From the NCBI GenBank assembly GCA_964521285.1, contig CAZFQS010000007.1, positions 62,001-126,000 of the forward strand: DNA of 64,000 bases. Reading direction: 5' to 3'. Within the stretch, counting starts at the first letter, position 1, and every line of letters begins with the position of its first letter. This document shows positions 43,545-53,116 of the stretch, piece after piece. Origin of the DNA: G020354785 sp964521285. GTDB lineage: Bacteria; Bacteroidota; Bacteroidia; Bacteroidales; UBA10428. The notes below the pieces were generated by a model. It did not search any database and was not told the origin of the DNA. It was given only the letters and a program-made list of their open reading frames with translations. The translations under genes and the position numbers were made by a program.

Positions 43545-44390
43545 TTACTTAGCAAGCTTTTTTAAATCGGAAGCTAACAGGCCATCCGGATTCTTATTGT
43601 CTATTTTGTGATAATCGAAATAGTAAAAGTTCGCGTCACCGGCACCAATAATTATTTTATAGCATCTTGCATTTATTTTTGTTCCTTCCGGACCAACCTT
43701 ATGCAAAAAGACTACATCATCCCTTCGATCTTTTATCGCCTGTTCAATTTCTTCTTTTGTAACAATTTGAAATTTATAGGGATAAATTTTCTTTATCCTT
43801 GCAGCAGAATTTATTTCTCCTGAAAGCTCATTTTCAAGTATATACAAAGTCTTCCCTCTGATATCTTTTATATTATCATTGTAATGTTTAAATACATTTG
43901 CTGAAACAATCTCCGGGTGATCTTTAATAAGTTTTACGTGATTTTGAATAAATCGAACCAGTATCCCTAATTTATATCCATAATATTCTTCTTCTACATT
44001 ATAATATGCAACAGGTACTGATGCTATATCAGGCATTTGATTCATCCTGAAATAATCTCCTCCAAGCGATAGATGAATAAATCTGTATCTGGCATCTGTC
44101 TTATCGTGCTCAAAACTAACCTGCGTCATGTATAAAAAAGAATATTTTGGATCAAGTCTTTTTTCTTCAAATTCACTAAATGAAATAAAGTCGTAATCAG
44201 TTATTTCCCATTCCTGTTCCATAACCTCTTTAATAACATAATTATATTCAAGAAGCGGATTATTTGGGAGAACAACAAGTGTTTTCGTCAGGAAAAACGC
44301 ATTAACATCTTCCCTTGAGGGTATATATCCCTGGGAAAATAAGGAAATTGCCAGATTGGCAATAAGAAATGAGGTGGCTATTTTTTTCAT
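43545..44390 (-). CDS. Secreted protein of unknown function
   Basis: This 281-residue protein has a signal peptide (1-20, ending ISLFSQG). The mature part is mixed alpha/beta, without a motif I recognise. Segments such as WEITDYDFISFSEFEEKR and IRGKTLYILENELSGEINSA suggest a periplasmic two-domain fold. It follows the 227-residue gene by 8 bp, so the two probably form one operon. Similar unnamed proteins may occur in other Bacteroidales, but I cannot assign a family. Confidence 0.7.
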   Translation of the reverse strand: MKKIATSFLIANLAISLFSQGYIPSREDVNAFFLTKTLVVLPNNPLLEYNYVIKEVMEQEWEITDYDFISFSEFEEKRLDPKYSFLYMTQVSFEHDKTDARYRFIHLSLGGDYFRMNQMPDIASVPVAYYNVEEEYYGYKLGILVRFIQNHVKLIKDHPEIVSANVFKHYNDNIKDIRGKTLYILENELSGEINSAARIKKIYPYKFQIVTKEEIEQAIKDRRDDVVFLHKVGPEGTKINARCYKIIIGAGDANFYYFDYHKIDNKNPDGLLASDLKKLAK

Positions 44391-44398
44391 ATTTATAA

Positions 44399-45082
44399 TT
44401 ATTTTACAGGAAAATATAATGGATTTCTTTCATTAAATCGCCTGATATACAAAAACTTAAGTTGCTTTTTCTTTCTGTTCCTAAGTGAGACATATTCATC
44501 GTGTAATTCAGGATCCCGCATAAGTAGTAATTCAACGCTGGCGACATTATAGTCTAATATATTACCGGTTTTAAAGTCTAGCAAATATTGGCGCATTTCA
44601 GTTGTTGAATAGGCCGAAGACCTTGATCCATAAGGATAATAACGATAGTCATAATAGGAATATGGATAATAATAATTGTTATTATAAGCAGTATGATTGG
44701 CTACAAAATGACAGATATTTCCTAATATATTAATTCTGTAAAATCCGTCATTTATATTAACATACAGACTTTTATTATTCGAATATCCCCATATTTTCTT
44801 AGTTTGAATTTCCTGTTTCACACCAAAACTGTCATAATAATATACTTCTTTTGACTCTAGGACTCTGGTAAAAAAATATGGTTCATCATAAGCAACAGAA
44901 GATATGATCCTTGATTTTGGTATAGGGCGGTTATTTACTGCTTGTTCAAAATTTATATAAATTCCTTCATTAAGTTTAAATTCGGGTGTATATCTTACAA
45001 AACCAGTTGAATCACTTTGACCGAATAAAAGCGAATTAAAGAATATACTTAGTACCAATAACGGGTATATATCTTGTTTCAT
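44399..45082 (-). CDS. Secreted protein of unknown function with a tyrosine-rich loop
   Basis: This 227-residue protein has a signal peptide (1-21, ending LLFGQS). A segment near residues 133-155 is very rich in Tyr (NNNYYYPYSYYDYRYYPYGS). Both ends look beta-rich (YYDSFGVKQEIQTKKIWGYS). No known family is recognised. It is the first gene of a likely pair with the 281-residue protein. A CAAATTTA (minus-strand TAAATTTG) at 45115-45122 may be its -7 element. Confidence 0.68.
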   Translation of the reverse strand: MKQDIYPLLVLSIFFNSLLFGQSDSTGFVRYTPEFKLNEGIYINFEQAVNNRPIPKSRIISSVAYDEPYFFTRVLESKEVYYYDSFGVKQEIQTKKIWGYSNNKSLYVNINDGFYRINILGNICHFVANHTAYNNNYYYPYSYYDYRYYPYGSRSSAYSTTEMRQYLLDFKTGNILDYNVASVELLLMRDPELHDEYVSLRNRKKKQLKFLYIRRFNERNPLYFPVK

Positions 45083-45314
45083 AATGTTTAACTGAGTTAA
45101 AACCGGCCTTATAACAAATTTACCTTTTTATTTATAAACCTTAAAAGAATAACGATATTAATTAAGCATATATTTTTCTAAAAGAGTAGATTTTTAATCA
45201 ACTTGAAATTTTTTTACTATGGTCATTTATAGTAATTCATTTAATTTATTTTAACTAAATTTATGTTTATATTTAAAAATTCCATAAAAACATTATACAA
45301 TTTAAAATATAATA

Positions 45315-47093
45315 ATGGGGTGGCTTAAAAGATCACTTGATTCCATTACAAATAAGCATGTTACTACCACAGATTCAGATATAATCAATAAAATAATAAT
45401 ACTATATTTTTATTGCCTGGTTGCATTTGTGTTTTTTCTTATTTACGGTATTGCTGCTGTCGTTTATAAAAGTTATGTGTTATCGGCATTTCTTTTGGCA
45501 TCTTCATTAATTAGTATATCATGTTACTTTTATTTAAAAAAGACGGGAAGATATGTTATCAGCAGCTATGTATTAGTTTATCTTACAGCTGTTAATTTTT
45601 TGTTCTTACTCGTATCAGGAGGTATTTCCGGTACAGGATTTATCTGGATATGTGTATTCCCCTTATCAGTAATTATTTTACTTGGCGCCGTTAAAGGAAT
45701 ATATTACTCGGCAGGATTCTTTATAGCCTGCCTGATTATACTATTATTAAACGGAGTATTGTCACCTCAGTTAAATTATGATTTGGTATTTTCTATCAGG
45801 TTACTTGGTGCATATATTGCAGTACTTTTGGTGGTTTATGTTTTCGAATTTCAAAGAAACTATAATAATCAGAAGCTGATCAAAACAATGTTTGAAATAA
45901 AAGATGAAAATAGCAGGAAAGATTATTTCTTATCTCAACTTTCGCATCAGATAAGAACACCTCTGAATAATATTACTGTTATTTCAAACATGTTAAAAAG
46001 GGCAAAACTTGACTCTCAACAAAGAGACATATTTGATACAATAATTGCATCTACAAATAATCTGGTGAATATTGTAAACAACATTGTAAAGGTGGCAAAT
46101 ATAAAACTGGAAGATGAAGTTATATCAAAGGTTAGTTTAGATTTATATTCAACTATTAACTATACACTGAATTTATTTAGAGGTCAATACCGAAACAAGC
46201 TGAACTTTAATTTAATTTTTCCCAGAGAAATTAAAAACAATTTATGGGGTGATCCTGTCCTGATAAAGCAGCTCTTTATTAATCTTATCGGAAATATTAT
46301 TGAACTTTATGATCAAAAAAAGATAAATATTACTGTTAGTGTTAATATAAATATTAGTGTTAATATAAATAAAGAAACAACAAAAAGCACAGAGTTATTA
46401 TTTAATATAGAATGTCCTTTATTAACACTCCAGAAAGATGATTCCGGTAATTACTATGTTAAAGCAGACAGGAAGGATATTAAAACTGATGAAAAGGGGT
46501 CCGTTAAAAATTATTTCGATGTGACTATCACAAGAAGAATTATTTCTGCTTATAAAGGAGAGCTGGAAATCTCCCTGGATAAAGATCGAACAACAGTTTC
46601 CTTTATACTTAAATTCGATAAGTATGCGAAAATAGAGCCTTTATATAGGAAGGAAGAATTCATTAGTAAGACCGATGAATTATTTATAAAGACTCGTAAA
46701 AAAATCGATATAAAAGACTCAAATATTCTTTTAGTAGAAGATAATGCTGTAAATCAAAAAATAATATTACTCAGCTTAAAAAACAATGTTCGAAATATTG
46801 ATGTAGCTAATAATGGCAAAGAAGCCCTGGATAAATTCGTTAAATCAAAATATGATCTCATCTTAATGGATATACAGATGCCTTTTATGAATGGCATTAC
46901 AGCTACAAAAAAAATAAGGGAAGTTGAAATTAGCACAAATACTCGTATTCCGATTATTGCAATAACCGCTTATGCACTGGCAGGAGATAAAGAAGCATGT
47001 TTGGCTGCAGGAATGAATGATTATATTAGCAAGCCGTTTCAGGTAGATGTTCTTATTCAGAAAATGAAAAACCTGCTTGAACAGGATGACTAA
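45315..47093 (+). CDS. Hybrid histidine kinase-receiver with a degenerate ATPase domain
   Basis: This 592-residue membrane protein has about six helices (residues 25-177), HisKA with H211 (SHQIRTPLNN), an ATPase-like region (~300-435) and a receiver domain (470-590). The receiver is intact: E475/D476, D519 (LMDIQMP) and K573 (SKPF). The ATPase keeps N323 and N327, but the DxGxG box is replaced by IECPLL (365-370), and the GLGL lid region reads FDVTITRRIISAYKGELEI. It may not bind ATP and could work as a phosphatase or be phosphorylated by another kinase. It overlaps the convergent phosphatase gene by 4 bp. Confidence 0.87.
   Translation: MGWLKRSLDSITNKHVTTTDSDIINKIIILYFYCLVAFVFFLIYGIAAVVYKSYVLSAFLLASSLISISCYFYLKKTGRYVISSYVLVYLTAVNFLFLLVSGGISGTGFIWICVFPLSVIILLGAVKGIYYSAGFFIACLIILLLNGVLSPQLNYDLVFSIRLLGAYIAVLLVVYVFEFQRNYNNQKLIKTMFEIKDENSRKDYFLSQLSHQIRTPLNNITVISNMLKRAKLDSQQRDIFDTIIASTNNLVNIVNNIVKVANIKLEDEVISKVSLDLYSTINYTLNLFRGQYRNKLNFNLIFPREIKNNLWGDPVLIKQLFINLIGNIIELYDQKKINITVSVNINISVNINKETTKSTELLFNIECPLLTLQKDDSGNYYVKADRKDIKTDEKGSVKNYFDVTITRRIISAYKGELEISLDKDRTTVSFILKFDKYAKIEPLYRKEEFISKTDELFIKTRKKIDIKDSNILLVEDNAVNQKIILLSLKNNVRNIDVANNGKEALDKFVKSKYDLILMDIQMPFMNGITATKKIREVEISTNTRIPIIAITAYALAGDKEACLAAGMNDYISKPFQVDVLIQKMKNLLEQDD
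46336..46371 (+). repeat. 18-bp perfect tandem duplication inside the kinase ATPase region
   Basis: TTAGTGTTAATATAAATA occurs twice in tandem, adding the in-frame peptide pattern SVNINI/SVNINK at about residues 341-352. The duplication falls within the degenerate ATPase domain, consistent with relaxed constraint there. Confidence 0.85.
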
Positions 47094-48196
47094 TCAGGAA
47101 TCTTGTTAACATGAATCCTAATACCAATAACTAAAATATCATCTACCTGATCAAGGCCCCCCTTCCAGTTCAGGATACTTTTTTCAAGGTACTCATGTTG
47201 TTTTGCCATTGGTAATTGATGTATTGCCAGAAGAAGATGCCGGAATCTTCGATATTTGTACTTTTTACCTTCAGGACCGCCAAACTGGTCAGCATAACCG
47301 TCAGAAAATATGTAAATTATATCCCCGTCCTTTAAAGGGATTTCATGATTTTTAAAACCATTTGTTTTATATTCATCCGGTCTTTCGAGACCTACTGAAA
47401 ATCTGTCTCCTTTATATTCATATATATTATTATCCCTGATTAAATACATAGGATTAAAGGCTCCTGCATATTCAAGTTTCATATTCTTATTATCGAATGA
47501 ACAAAAAGCCAAATCCATCCCGTCTCTGAAAGAAATAATTTCCTGTTCATGAAAAATTTTCTGAAAGGCTTTATTAAGGCTGGTTAATATCTGAGAAGGC
47601 TGTTTTATCCCCTCAATGCTTGTAATATGCCGGAATAGTTCAACTCCGATGATTGACATAAAAGCACCCGGGACACCGTGTCCTGTACAATCAACAGCAG
47701 CTACAAATGTTCTGTCTCCGACTTTGCTTAACCAGTAGAAATCACCACTGACAATATCTTTGGGTATATGCAGGACAAAAGAATCGGGGAAAACGGAGTT
47801 AAATAATTTATCAGGAGGCATTAATGCTGATTGAATTCGCTTTGCATAAATTATACTATCCGTAATATTCTTGTTTTTTATTATGAGTTCTTCTTTTTGT
47901 TCCATTATCTGTTTTGCAATAAGCTCTCTTTGTTTGTTTTCTCTCCTTATTTTAACCAGGTATATTAGCAATAATGCTATAATTAAAGTTATAATGATTA
48001 TATATAACAGCGTTACCTTATTTGTTCCAATACCTGACAATCCGTTGTTATTCAACAATAAATAATTGACATTGTGGCTTGACAGCCCATCTGCTGTTGT
48101 GTAATAATCTGTCTTGCTATATGCTGGAGAAATGCCGATTTTTAAACAAAAAATCAAACACAGAAATATTTTGTATTTAAGATATAGGATCGACAA
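47090..48196 (-). CDS. Membrane-anchored SpoIIE-type PP2C phosphatase with a collapsed sensor domain, TTG start
   Basis: This 368-residue protein has a signal-like segment (1-27), a short stretch DYYTTADGLSSHNVNYLL (30-47), a transmembrane helix (62-82), a coiled coil (85-115) and a SpoIIE phosphatase domain (140-362). The metal-binding aspartates are present: D152 (VSGDFYW), D169 (AVDCTGHGVPGAFMS), D299 (SDGYADQ) and D353. The 30-47 stretch matches the opening of a Reg_prop propeller, but the rest of that sensor is missing. The only possible start is TTG at 48196: a stop lies five codons upstream and the first ATG is at residue 98. Confidence 0.85.
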   Translation of the reverse strand: MSILYLKYKIFLCLIFCLKIGISPAYSKTDYYTTADGLSSHNVNYLLLNNNGLSGIGTNKVTLLYIIIITLIIALLLIYLVKIRRENKQRELIAKQIMEQKEELIIKNKNITDSIIYAKRIQSALMPPDKLFNSVFPDSFVLHIPKDIVSGDFYWLSKVGDRTFVAAVDCTGHGVPGAFMSIIGVELFRHITSIEGIKQPSQILTSLNKAFQKIFHEQEIISFRDGMDLAFCSFDNKNMKLEYAGAFNPMYLIRDNNIYEYKGDRFSVGLERPDEYKTNGFKNHEIPLKDGDIIYIFSDGYADQFGGPEGKKYKYRRFRHLLLAIHQLPMAKQHEYLEKSILNWKGGLDQVDDILVIGIRIHVNKIPD

Positions 48197-48310
48197 GTTT
48201 AAACCTGCTTATATTATTCTCTATATCTAATTTAGTTAACTAAATAATAAGAAACAATTTTTTATAATTATTTAGATAATAAAATAATATATAATACAGG
48301 AAGGTGTTTA

Positions 48311-49123
48311 TTAATAAAACATATTAAGAGTTTCGGGTGCTAAATCATTTATATCCAAAACAACAAAGAAATCTATTGTTTTAAAGGCTCTATCAATAGC
48401 AGGCGGTCCGCATACCTTTGCGCCGTATCTGAGGTACATATCCATTAAGGAAGGCATATCTACTTTATTTTTATAAGGGACTTTCAGGTCATCAGAATAA
48501 CATTCCAGTCCGCTTACAGGAACAGTAGAAATTTTACAGTGTACATAGTTATTGCGTTCAAGATAATTCATAAATGTTTTACCTACAGCAGGATCCTGAC
48601 TGCTTATTGAGCAGCAACCAAAAAGATATCGTTTTTGTGTATAGAAGATATACTGTGCAATACCTTTCCATAAGAGGAATAATGCCCTGGTGTTTCTATG
48701 TTCTTTATCAATACATGCCCGTCCCACTTCTACTGATTTTCGTATTACCTTTCTTCCCAGTTTATTTAAGTTAAATTCGCCTGATGAATAAAAGCCAATG
48801 CCTTTTCTTGCCATTTCAAGTGTCTGTAAGCGGTAAGTCCCTACAATTTTATTTGTTGCTTTGTCAATTATCAGTAAATGATGACACTGGCGGTCAAAAT
48901 CATCCTCATCGCGCAAAGTTGAAAATGATGTATCCAATCCTTCTTTCAACTCGAGATTAAATACTTCAAAACGTAATTTTAATACTTCATCAACTTCAAT
49001 GGGATTTTCTGCAAGTTTGACAATATATTTTTTATCTGAGAAGTTAATAATGTTCCTGGTTGCCAAATTATATTCAGGGATTATTTCTTTCTGAGGAAGA
49101 ATGTTACCTAATCTTATTTGCAT
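48311..49123 (-). CDS. OlsB/GlsB-like N-acyltransferase (Acetyltransf_5 family)
   Basis: This 270-residue GNAT-fold protein is of the ornithine/glycine-lipid group. Typical features are LRFEVFNLELKEGLD (residues ~49-63), DEDDFDRQCHHLLIIDKATN, VGTYRLQTLEMARKGIGFYS and VEVGRACIDKEHRNTRALF-like motifs. In Bacteroides, GlsB N-acylates glycine using acyl-ACP, the first step of glycine-lipid synthesis, with GlsA adding the second acyl chain. No O-acyltransferase partner is beside this gene. The amino acid substrate is inferred. Confidence 0.82.
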   Translation of the reverse strand: MQIRLGNILPQKEIIPEYNLATRNIINFSDKKYIVKLAENPIEVDEVLKLRFEVFNLELKEGLDTSFSTLRDEDDFDRQCHHLLIIDKATNKIVGTYRLQTLEMARKGIGFYSSGEFNLNKLGRKVIRKSVEVGRACIDKEHRNTRALFLLWKGIAQYIFYTQKRYLFGCCSISSQDPAVGKTFMNYLERNNYVHCKISTVPVSGLECYSDDLKVPYKNKVDMPSLMDMYLRYGAKVCGPPAIDRAFKTIDFFVVLDINDLAPETLNMFY

Positions 49124-49640
49124 AATTTCCTGTTTAGGTAAATTAGGAAAACAGTAATAAAAAAATCTTAAAAAAACTTACTGTTTTCGAATTTAATAAA
49201 TATTTATTTAAATGCGGAATAATTTATTTTTTAATTGAGCTATATAAGGCTAACTTGTTTTTTTATAGAAAGATAGAATAACAGTATTATTAGCCAAAGT
49301 CTTGTTTGCAAATATTAGTAAAACTTTCGGATGAACAAATGGATAATCATTTAGGTCCCTGATATATTATGCTAATAAAATTGATATAATCAATAATTTA
49401 TTAACAATTGTTTTACAAGGATTGATATACATAGAATCATTGTGTTTCAATACTATCTATTAATATTTTTATTATCAAGAGTATAATTAATGTCAATTAT
49501 AAATCTTGACATGGTCAATATCTGTATTAGTATTTTTATTAATTTTCTTACTAATTTTAGGGTATTAATCGTAAATTATTAATAAGCGATGTCGCGAGAT
49601 TATTTTAAATTATTATTAATAATATCAAAATTATACATTG
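49124..49640. other. 517-bp intergenic region without a recognisable gene
   Basis: This is AT-rich DNA between the divergent acyltransferase and ribokinase genes. The only structure seen is an 11-bp inverted repeat, GAAAACAGTAA (49147-49157) and TTACTGTTTTC (49178-49188), separated by 20 bases and 24 bp upstream of the acyltransferase start. No TTG-N19-TAnnTTTG promoter, tRNA or long ORF was found on either strand. Confidence 0.5.
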
Positions 49641-50558
49641 ATGAATATTACAGTAATTGGAAGTTCTAATACTGATATGATAATTAAAGTTCCCCGGATT
49701 CCTAAGCCTGGAGAAACTGTATTGGGCGGTAAATTCAGCACTGCTCCCGGCGGTAAAGGAGCTAATCAGGCTGTTGCTGCAGCAAGATCAGGAGGCAATG
49801 TTACTTTTGTTGCCCGCGTTGGTGATGATATATTTGGTGAACAAGCTTTAAAGGGCTTTAAGGAAGATGGTATTAATACTGATTTTATTATAAAAGACAA
49901 GGATGCCCCATCAGGAATTGCAGAAATATTTGTGGCTGAGGATGGGGAGAATAGTATAGCTGTTGCTCTGGGCGCAAATTTAAATTTGTCTGTATACGAT
50001 GTAATTGCTGCTAAGGAAGCAATTTTATCATCCGATATTTTACTTATGCAATTGGAGATACCACTGAAAACAGTTCAATATGCTGCAAAATTAGCTTTTG
50101 ATCACGGAATAAGAGTTATTCTCAATCCTGCACCAGGCCAACCTTTGCCAATTGAAATATTAAAAACTATATCTATACTTACACCTAATGAAGCAGAAGC
50201 TGCAATGTTAACGGGAATCAAAATTGAAGATGAAGGAGCAGGCGAAGATGCCGGAAGAATATTAATCTCGAAAGGAGTCAATAAAGTAATTATTACCATA
50301 GGCAAAAAGGGAGCTCTTATTCTGGACAGTAGTGGTTCAGAACTTGTCGGGGGCTTTAAGGTGCATGCTGTTGATACTACTGCCGCAGGGGATATTTTTA
50401 ATGGAGCACTTGCCGTGGCACTGGCTGAAAAGAAGAATATCTGGGAAGCTGTAAAATTTGGTAATGCTGCTGCTGCATTATCGGTAACTAAACTTGGGGC
50501 CCAGCCATCTGCCCCTAAACGTAAAGATATTTTAGAATTCCTTAAAAATAAAACTTAA
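49641..50558 (+). CDS. rbsK: Ribokinase (PfkB family)
   Basis: This 305-residue sugar kinase phosphorylates ribose at O5. It has the N-terminal PfkB signature GGKGANQAVAAARSGG (residues 38-53), and the C-terminal signature DTTAAGDIFNGALAVAL contains the catalytic Asp. The start is taken as ATG at 49641; the preceding TTG is in frame but adds nothing conserved. No ribose transporter lies nearby. The downstream transketolase at 60.5 kb is the only other pentose-phosphate gene in the window. Confidence 0.92.
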   Translation: MNITVIGSSNTDMIIKVPRIPKPGETVLGGKFSTAPGGKGANQAVAAARSGGNVTFVARVGDDIFGEQALKGFKEDGINTDFIIKDKDAPSGIAEIFVAEDGENSIAVALGANLNLSVYDVIAAKEAILSSDILLMQLEIPLKTVQYAAKLAFDHGIRVILNPAPGQPLPIEILKTISILTPNEAEAAMLTGIKIEDEGAGEDAGRILISKGVNKVIITIGKKGALILDSSGSELVGGFKVHAVDTTAAGDIFNGALAVALAEKKNIWEAVKFGNAAAALSVTKLGAQPSAPKRKDILEFLKNKT

Positions 50559-50618
50559 AAAAAGTTTAAAGTTAAAGACTCTTATCAAAATCCGACTTAT
50601 ATAAAATAGATTTTAATT

Positions 50619-51338
50619 TCATTTATTGTACAGTGCTAATTCAAGTCCGACACAAAATCTGGGTAACTCGGGAAATTGATATTCCTTTTTAAATAAATCT
50701 GAAAGACGGTATTCAGCTGATATTGCAAACCTGTTTATTCCTAAACGTGCCGAAACCCCGTAAAAAAATCTTTTTATATACCAGAGGTTATGGTATTTTG
50801 TAATTGCTAATTCAGCTTTATTTTCTTCATCATTTACCTTATCCTTGGTAAAATGATTTATTGCAAAAGCCCAGTTACCAAATAAGCCAATATCAAGATA
50901 TTTGCCTATAATATTACCTCTTTTACCAACATTAAATCTGTTATATAATTCAAGTTCTGCATTGTTGAATCTGATTTTTTCTTTATCATGCAGTAAAGAA
51001 TTAGGTAATATTTTATCTGCCTCCTGTTTGATAACATATTTTTTGAAACTGTAACCAGCATTAAATCCGACTGAATAAAATTCAAATATTTTAAATTTAT
51101 ACCTGTATCCAATTTTAATGCATGAAGATAAACCATATATTATTTCTGCTCCTTTATCATCTGGATTGCCTGTAAAAAATTCATATCCAAAGTATATATG
51201 AGAGAATTTCTGCATATTAGGGCCCTTTTTATAGGAATAAGCATTATCCTTAACATTTTTTTCCAATAATACTGTCTGAGAGGAAATTTTACTACATACA
51301 AATACTATTATTAATAATATTAAAAATGTTCTTTTCAT
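50619..51338 (-). CDS. Putative outer-membrane beta-barrel protein of unknown function
   Basis: This 239-residue protein has a signal peptide (1-20, ending SKISSQ). The mature part has alternating amphipathic strands with aromatic ends (KIGYRYKFKIFEFYSVGFNA, FFYGVSARLGINRFAISAEY) and a C-terminal FCVGLELALYNK strand, as in small porin-like or OmpW-like barrels. No specific family is recognised. It is 12 bp downstream of the subtilase on the same strand, so they are probably co-transcribed. Confidence 0.68.
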   Translation of the reverse strand: MKRTFLILLIIVFVCSKISSQTVLLEKNVKDNAYSYKKGPNMQKFSHIYFGYEFFTGNPDDKGAEIIYGLSSCIKIGYRYKFKIFEFYSVGFNAGYSFKKYVIKQEADKILPNSLLHDKEKIRFNNAELELYNRFNVGKRGNIIGKYLDIGLFGNWAFAINHFTKDKVNDEENKAELAITKYHNLWYIKRFFYGVSARLGINRFAISAEYRLSDLFKKEYQFPELPRFCVGLELALYNK

Positions 51339-51350
51339 TGCTGGTTCTCT

Positions 51351-52949
51351 TTAAAATTTATAAACGCCTGTATATCCTCTAAAGTGGACTCTTAATAATT
51401 CATTATTCTTAAATTCCTCAACAGGAAATTCTAATACGTCATGCTGAAAAACCTTGATTATTGCATATTTATCCAGAATTTTCCTATTGTTTTCAATGTG
51501 ATAAAATAATAAATTTTCATTCCCCTTATTTTCCAGATCCACCTGGTCATTAATCTTAACTTTTAAAATATTATTAGTCAGATGAAACTGAATGATTTCA
51601 ATTGAGTCTTTTGATTGTTCTTTAAAAAAATAGCTTGCCTGGGGTATGCCGTAACCATGAGCATAATCATAGTATGGATATAAATTACCGGACTTTTCAA
51701 TTTCCGTAAATAGTTCTTTATTAGTTAATTCCGGGTTTAGTTGTTTCACACAGGCTGCAAATCCTGATATTAAAGGTGCTGAGAAAGATGTACCCTGCAA
51801 TTTTAATAGTTTATTTCTTCCTGCAGCTATTACTTCTCCGAAAGCTGAAACATTTGGTTTCCTTCTTTTATCATAAGTAGGTCCGTAGGAACTGAAATCA
51901 ATGTGGTAATCGGTATGCGGATTAATACCGCCAACAGACAAAACGCTATCAGCATCAGCAGGTGTTCCAAGGAATTCCCAGTTCTTGTTTCCATCATTAC
52001 CCATAGCATTTACCACCAATATTCCTTTTGAAGCAGCCAAATTTGCTGCTCTTGCGACAAGACTGGTCTTTCCATCCATGTCAGAAGGAAAGTACCTGTG
52101 ATATGTATATCCGAGAGAACTGTTAATAATATCGGCTCCATTCCTGTCAGCCCATTCAACTGCGGCCAGCCAGTTTTCTTCTTCTGAAAATGGTTCTGAA
52201 CGTTTTTCTGTTCTTGCAAGTAAAAATTCTGCACCTGTGGCCAGACCCATCTTAATAGTATCATATCTGCCGGCAATACACGACAATACCATTGTGCCAT
52301 GTGAAATCCCCGAATACACATTTTCTCTTTTCTTAACAAAATCATATGTTTTTATGATTCGTCCTTCGTTTATTATATGTTTAAAAACCGGATGGGTATC
52401 AACTTTTGGAAATCCTCCGTCGAATACCGCAATTCGTATTCCTTTTCCATCTATGCCGTACTGTTCAAATATCTTCCCCCCAAGTCTTTCAGTCTGTTTA
52501 ACAAGTAATTCCATTTTTGGTTTTGATAAAATAAAATCACTGCTGTATGATGAGGATTTTGATGTCAGGGAAACCGGCATTATATTCTCCACAAAATCCA
52601 GTTTGTCGATTGCCCTGATCTCACTTGCTGAAGCATAAACTGATACTGCATTAAACCATCTGCTTACTGATTTTACGTTTCCGGTAATTTTTTCGATCTG
52701 TATTATATAGTCATTTCTAACAGGCAGGTCGGTAGTATCATGTAAGGGTAAATTAAGTTCCTTCCTGCGCTGGATAGCTTTGGCATCGAAATATTTATAA
52801 GGATCAAATTCAACGGTTTTCTTATCGGTAAAAAATACCCAGTAACTATTTTGAGAAAACAAATCAGCCGGTAAGATAAATAATATATGTATCAAGACAA
52901 TTATTCTGAAAATCTTTACAAATGTTCTCCTAAATAAAATTTGCTGCAT
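51351..52949 (-). CDS. Secreted S8 subtilisin-like serine protease
   Basis: This 532-residue protease has an N-terminal signal region (to ~33), a propeptide-like I9 region (~35-125) and a catalytic domain with D177 (IAVFDGGFP), H217 (SGISHGTMVLSCIAG), oxyanion N318 (NAMGND) and S388 (GTSFSAPLIS). The ~90-residue C-terminus is beta-rich and might be a diverged sorting domain, though the usual T9SS motif is not clear. The substrate is unknown. It heads a probable operon with the small barrel protein. Confidence 0.9.
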   Translation of the reverse strand: MQQILFRRTFVKIFRIIVLIHILFILPADLFSQNSYWVFFTDKKTVEFDPYKYFDAKAIQRRKELNLPLHDTTDLPVRNDYIIQIEKITGNVKSVSRWFNAVSVYASASEIRAIDKLDFVENIMPVSLTSKSSSYSSDFILSKPKMELLVKQTERLGGKIFEQYGIDGKGIRIAVFDGGFPKVDTHPVFKHIINEGRIIKTYDFVKKRENVYSGISHGTMVLSCIAGRYDTIKMGLATGAEFLLARTEKRSEPFSEEENWLAAVEWADRNGADIINSSLGYTYHRYFPSDMDGKTSLVARAANLAASKGILVVNAMGNDGNKNWEFLGTPADADSVLSVGGINPHTDYHIDFSSYGPTYDKRRKPNVSAFGEVIAAGRNKLLKLQGTSFSAPLISGFAACVKQLNPELTNKELFTEIEKSGNLYPYYDYAHGYGIPQASYFFKEQSKDSIEIIQFHLTNNILKVKINDQVDLENKGNENLLFYHIENNRKILDKYAIIKVFQHDVLEFPVEEFKNNELLRVHFRGYTGVYKF

Positions 52950-53116
52950 TTACTTGTATTTATTTAGTATAAAATATCTATTCTTTGGTCAATATAATTT
53001 TATTGTTAATGTAATATCCAAAACTTATCATCTTTTGTTCCGTATTTGCTCATAGAAGACAACTTAGCAAAATATTTATTTATAGAATTCTCATAATTTT
53101 AATTGGTTAGACGGTT

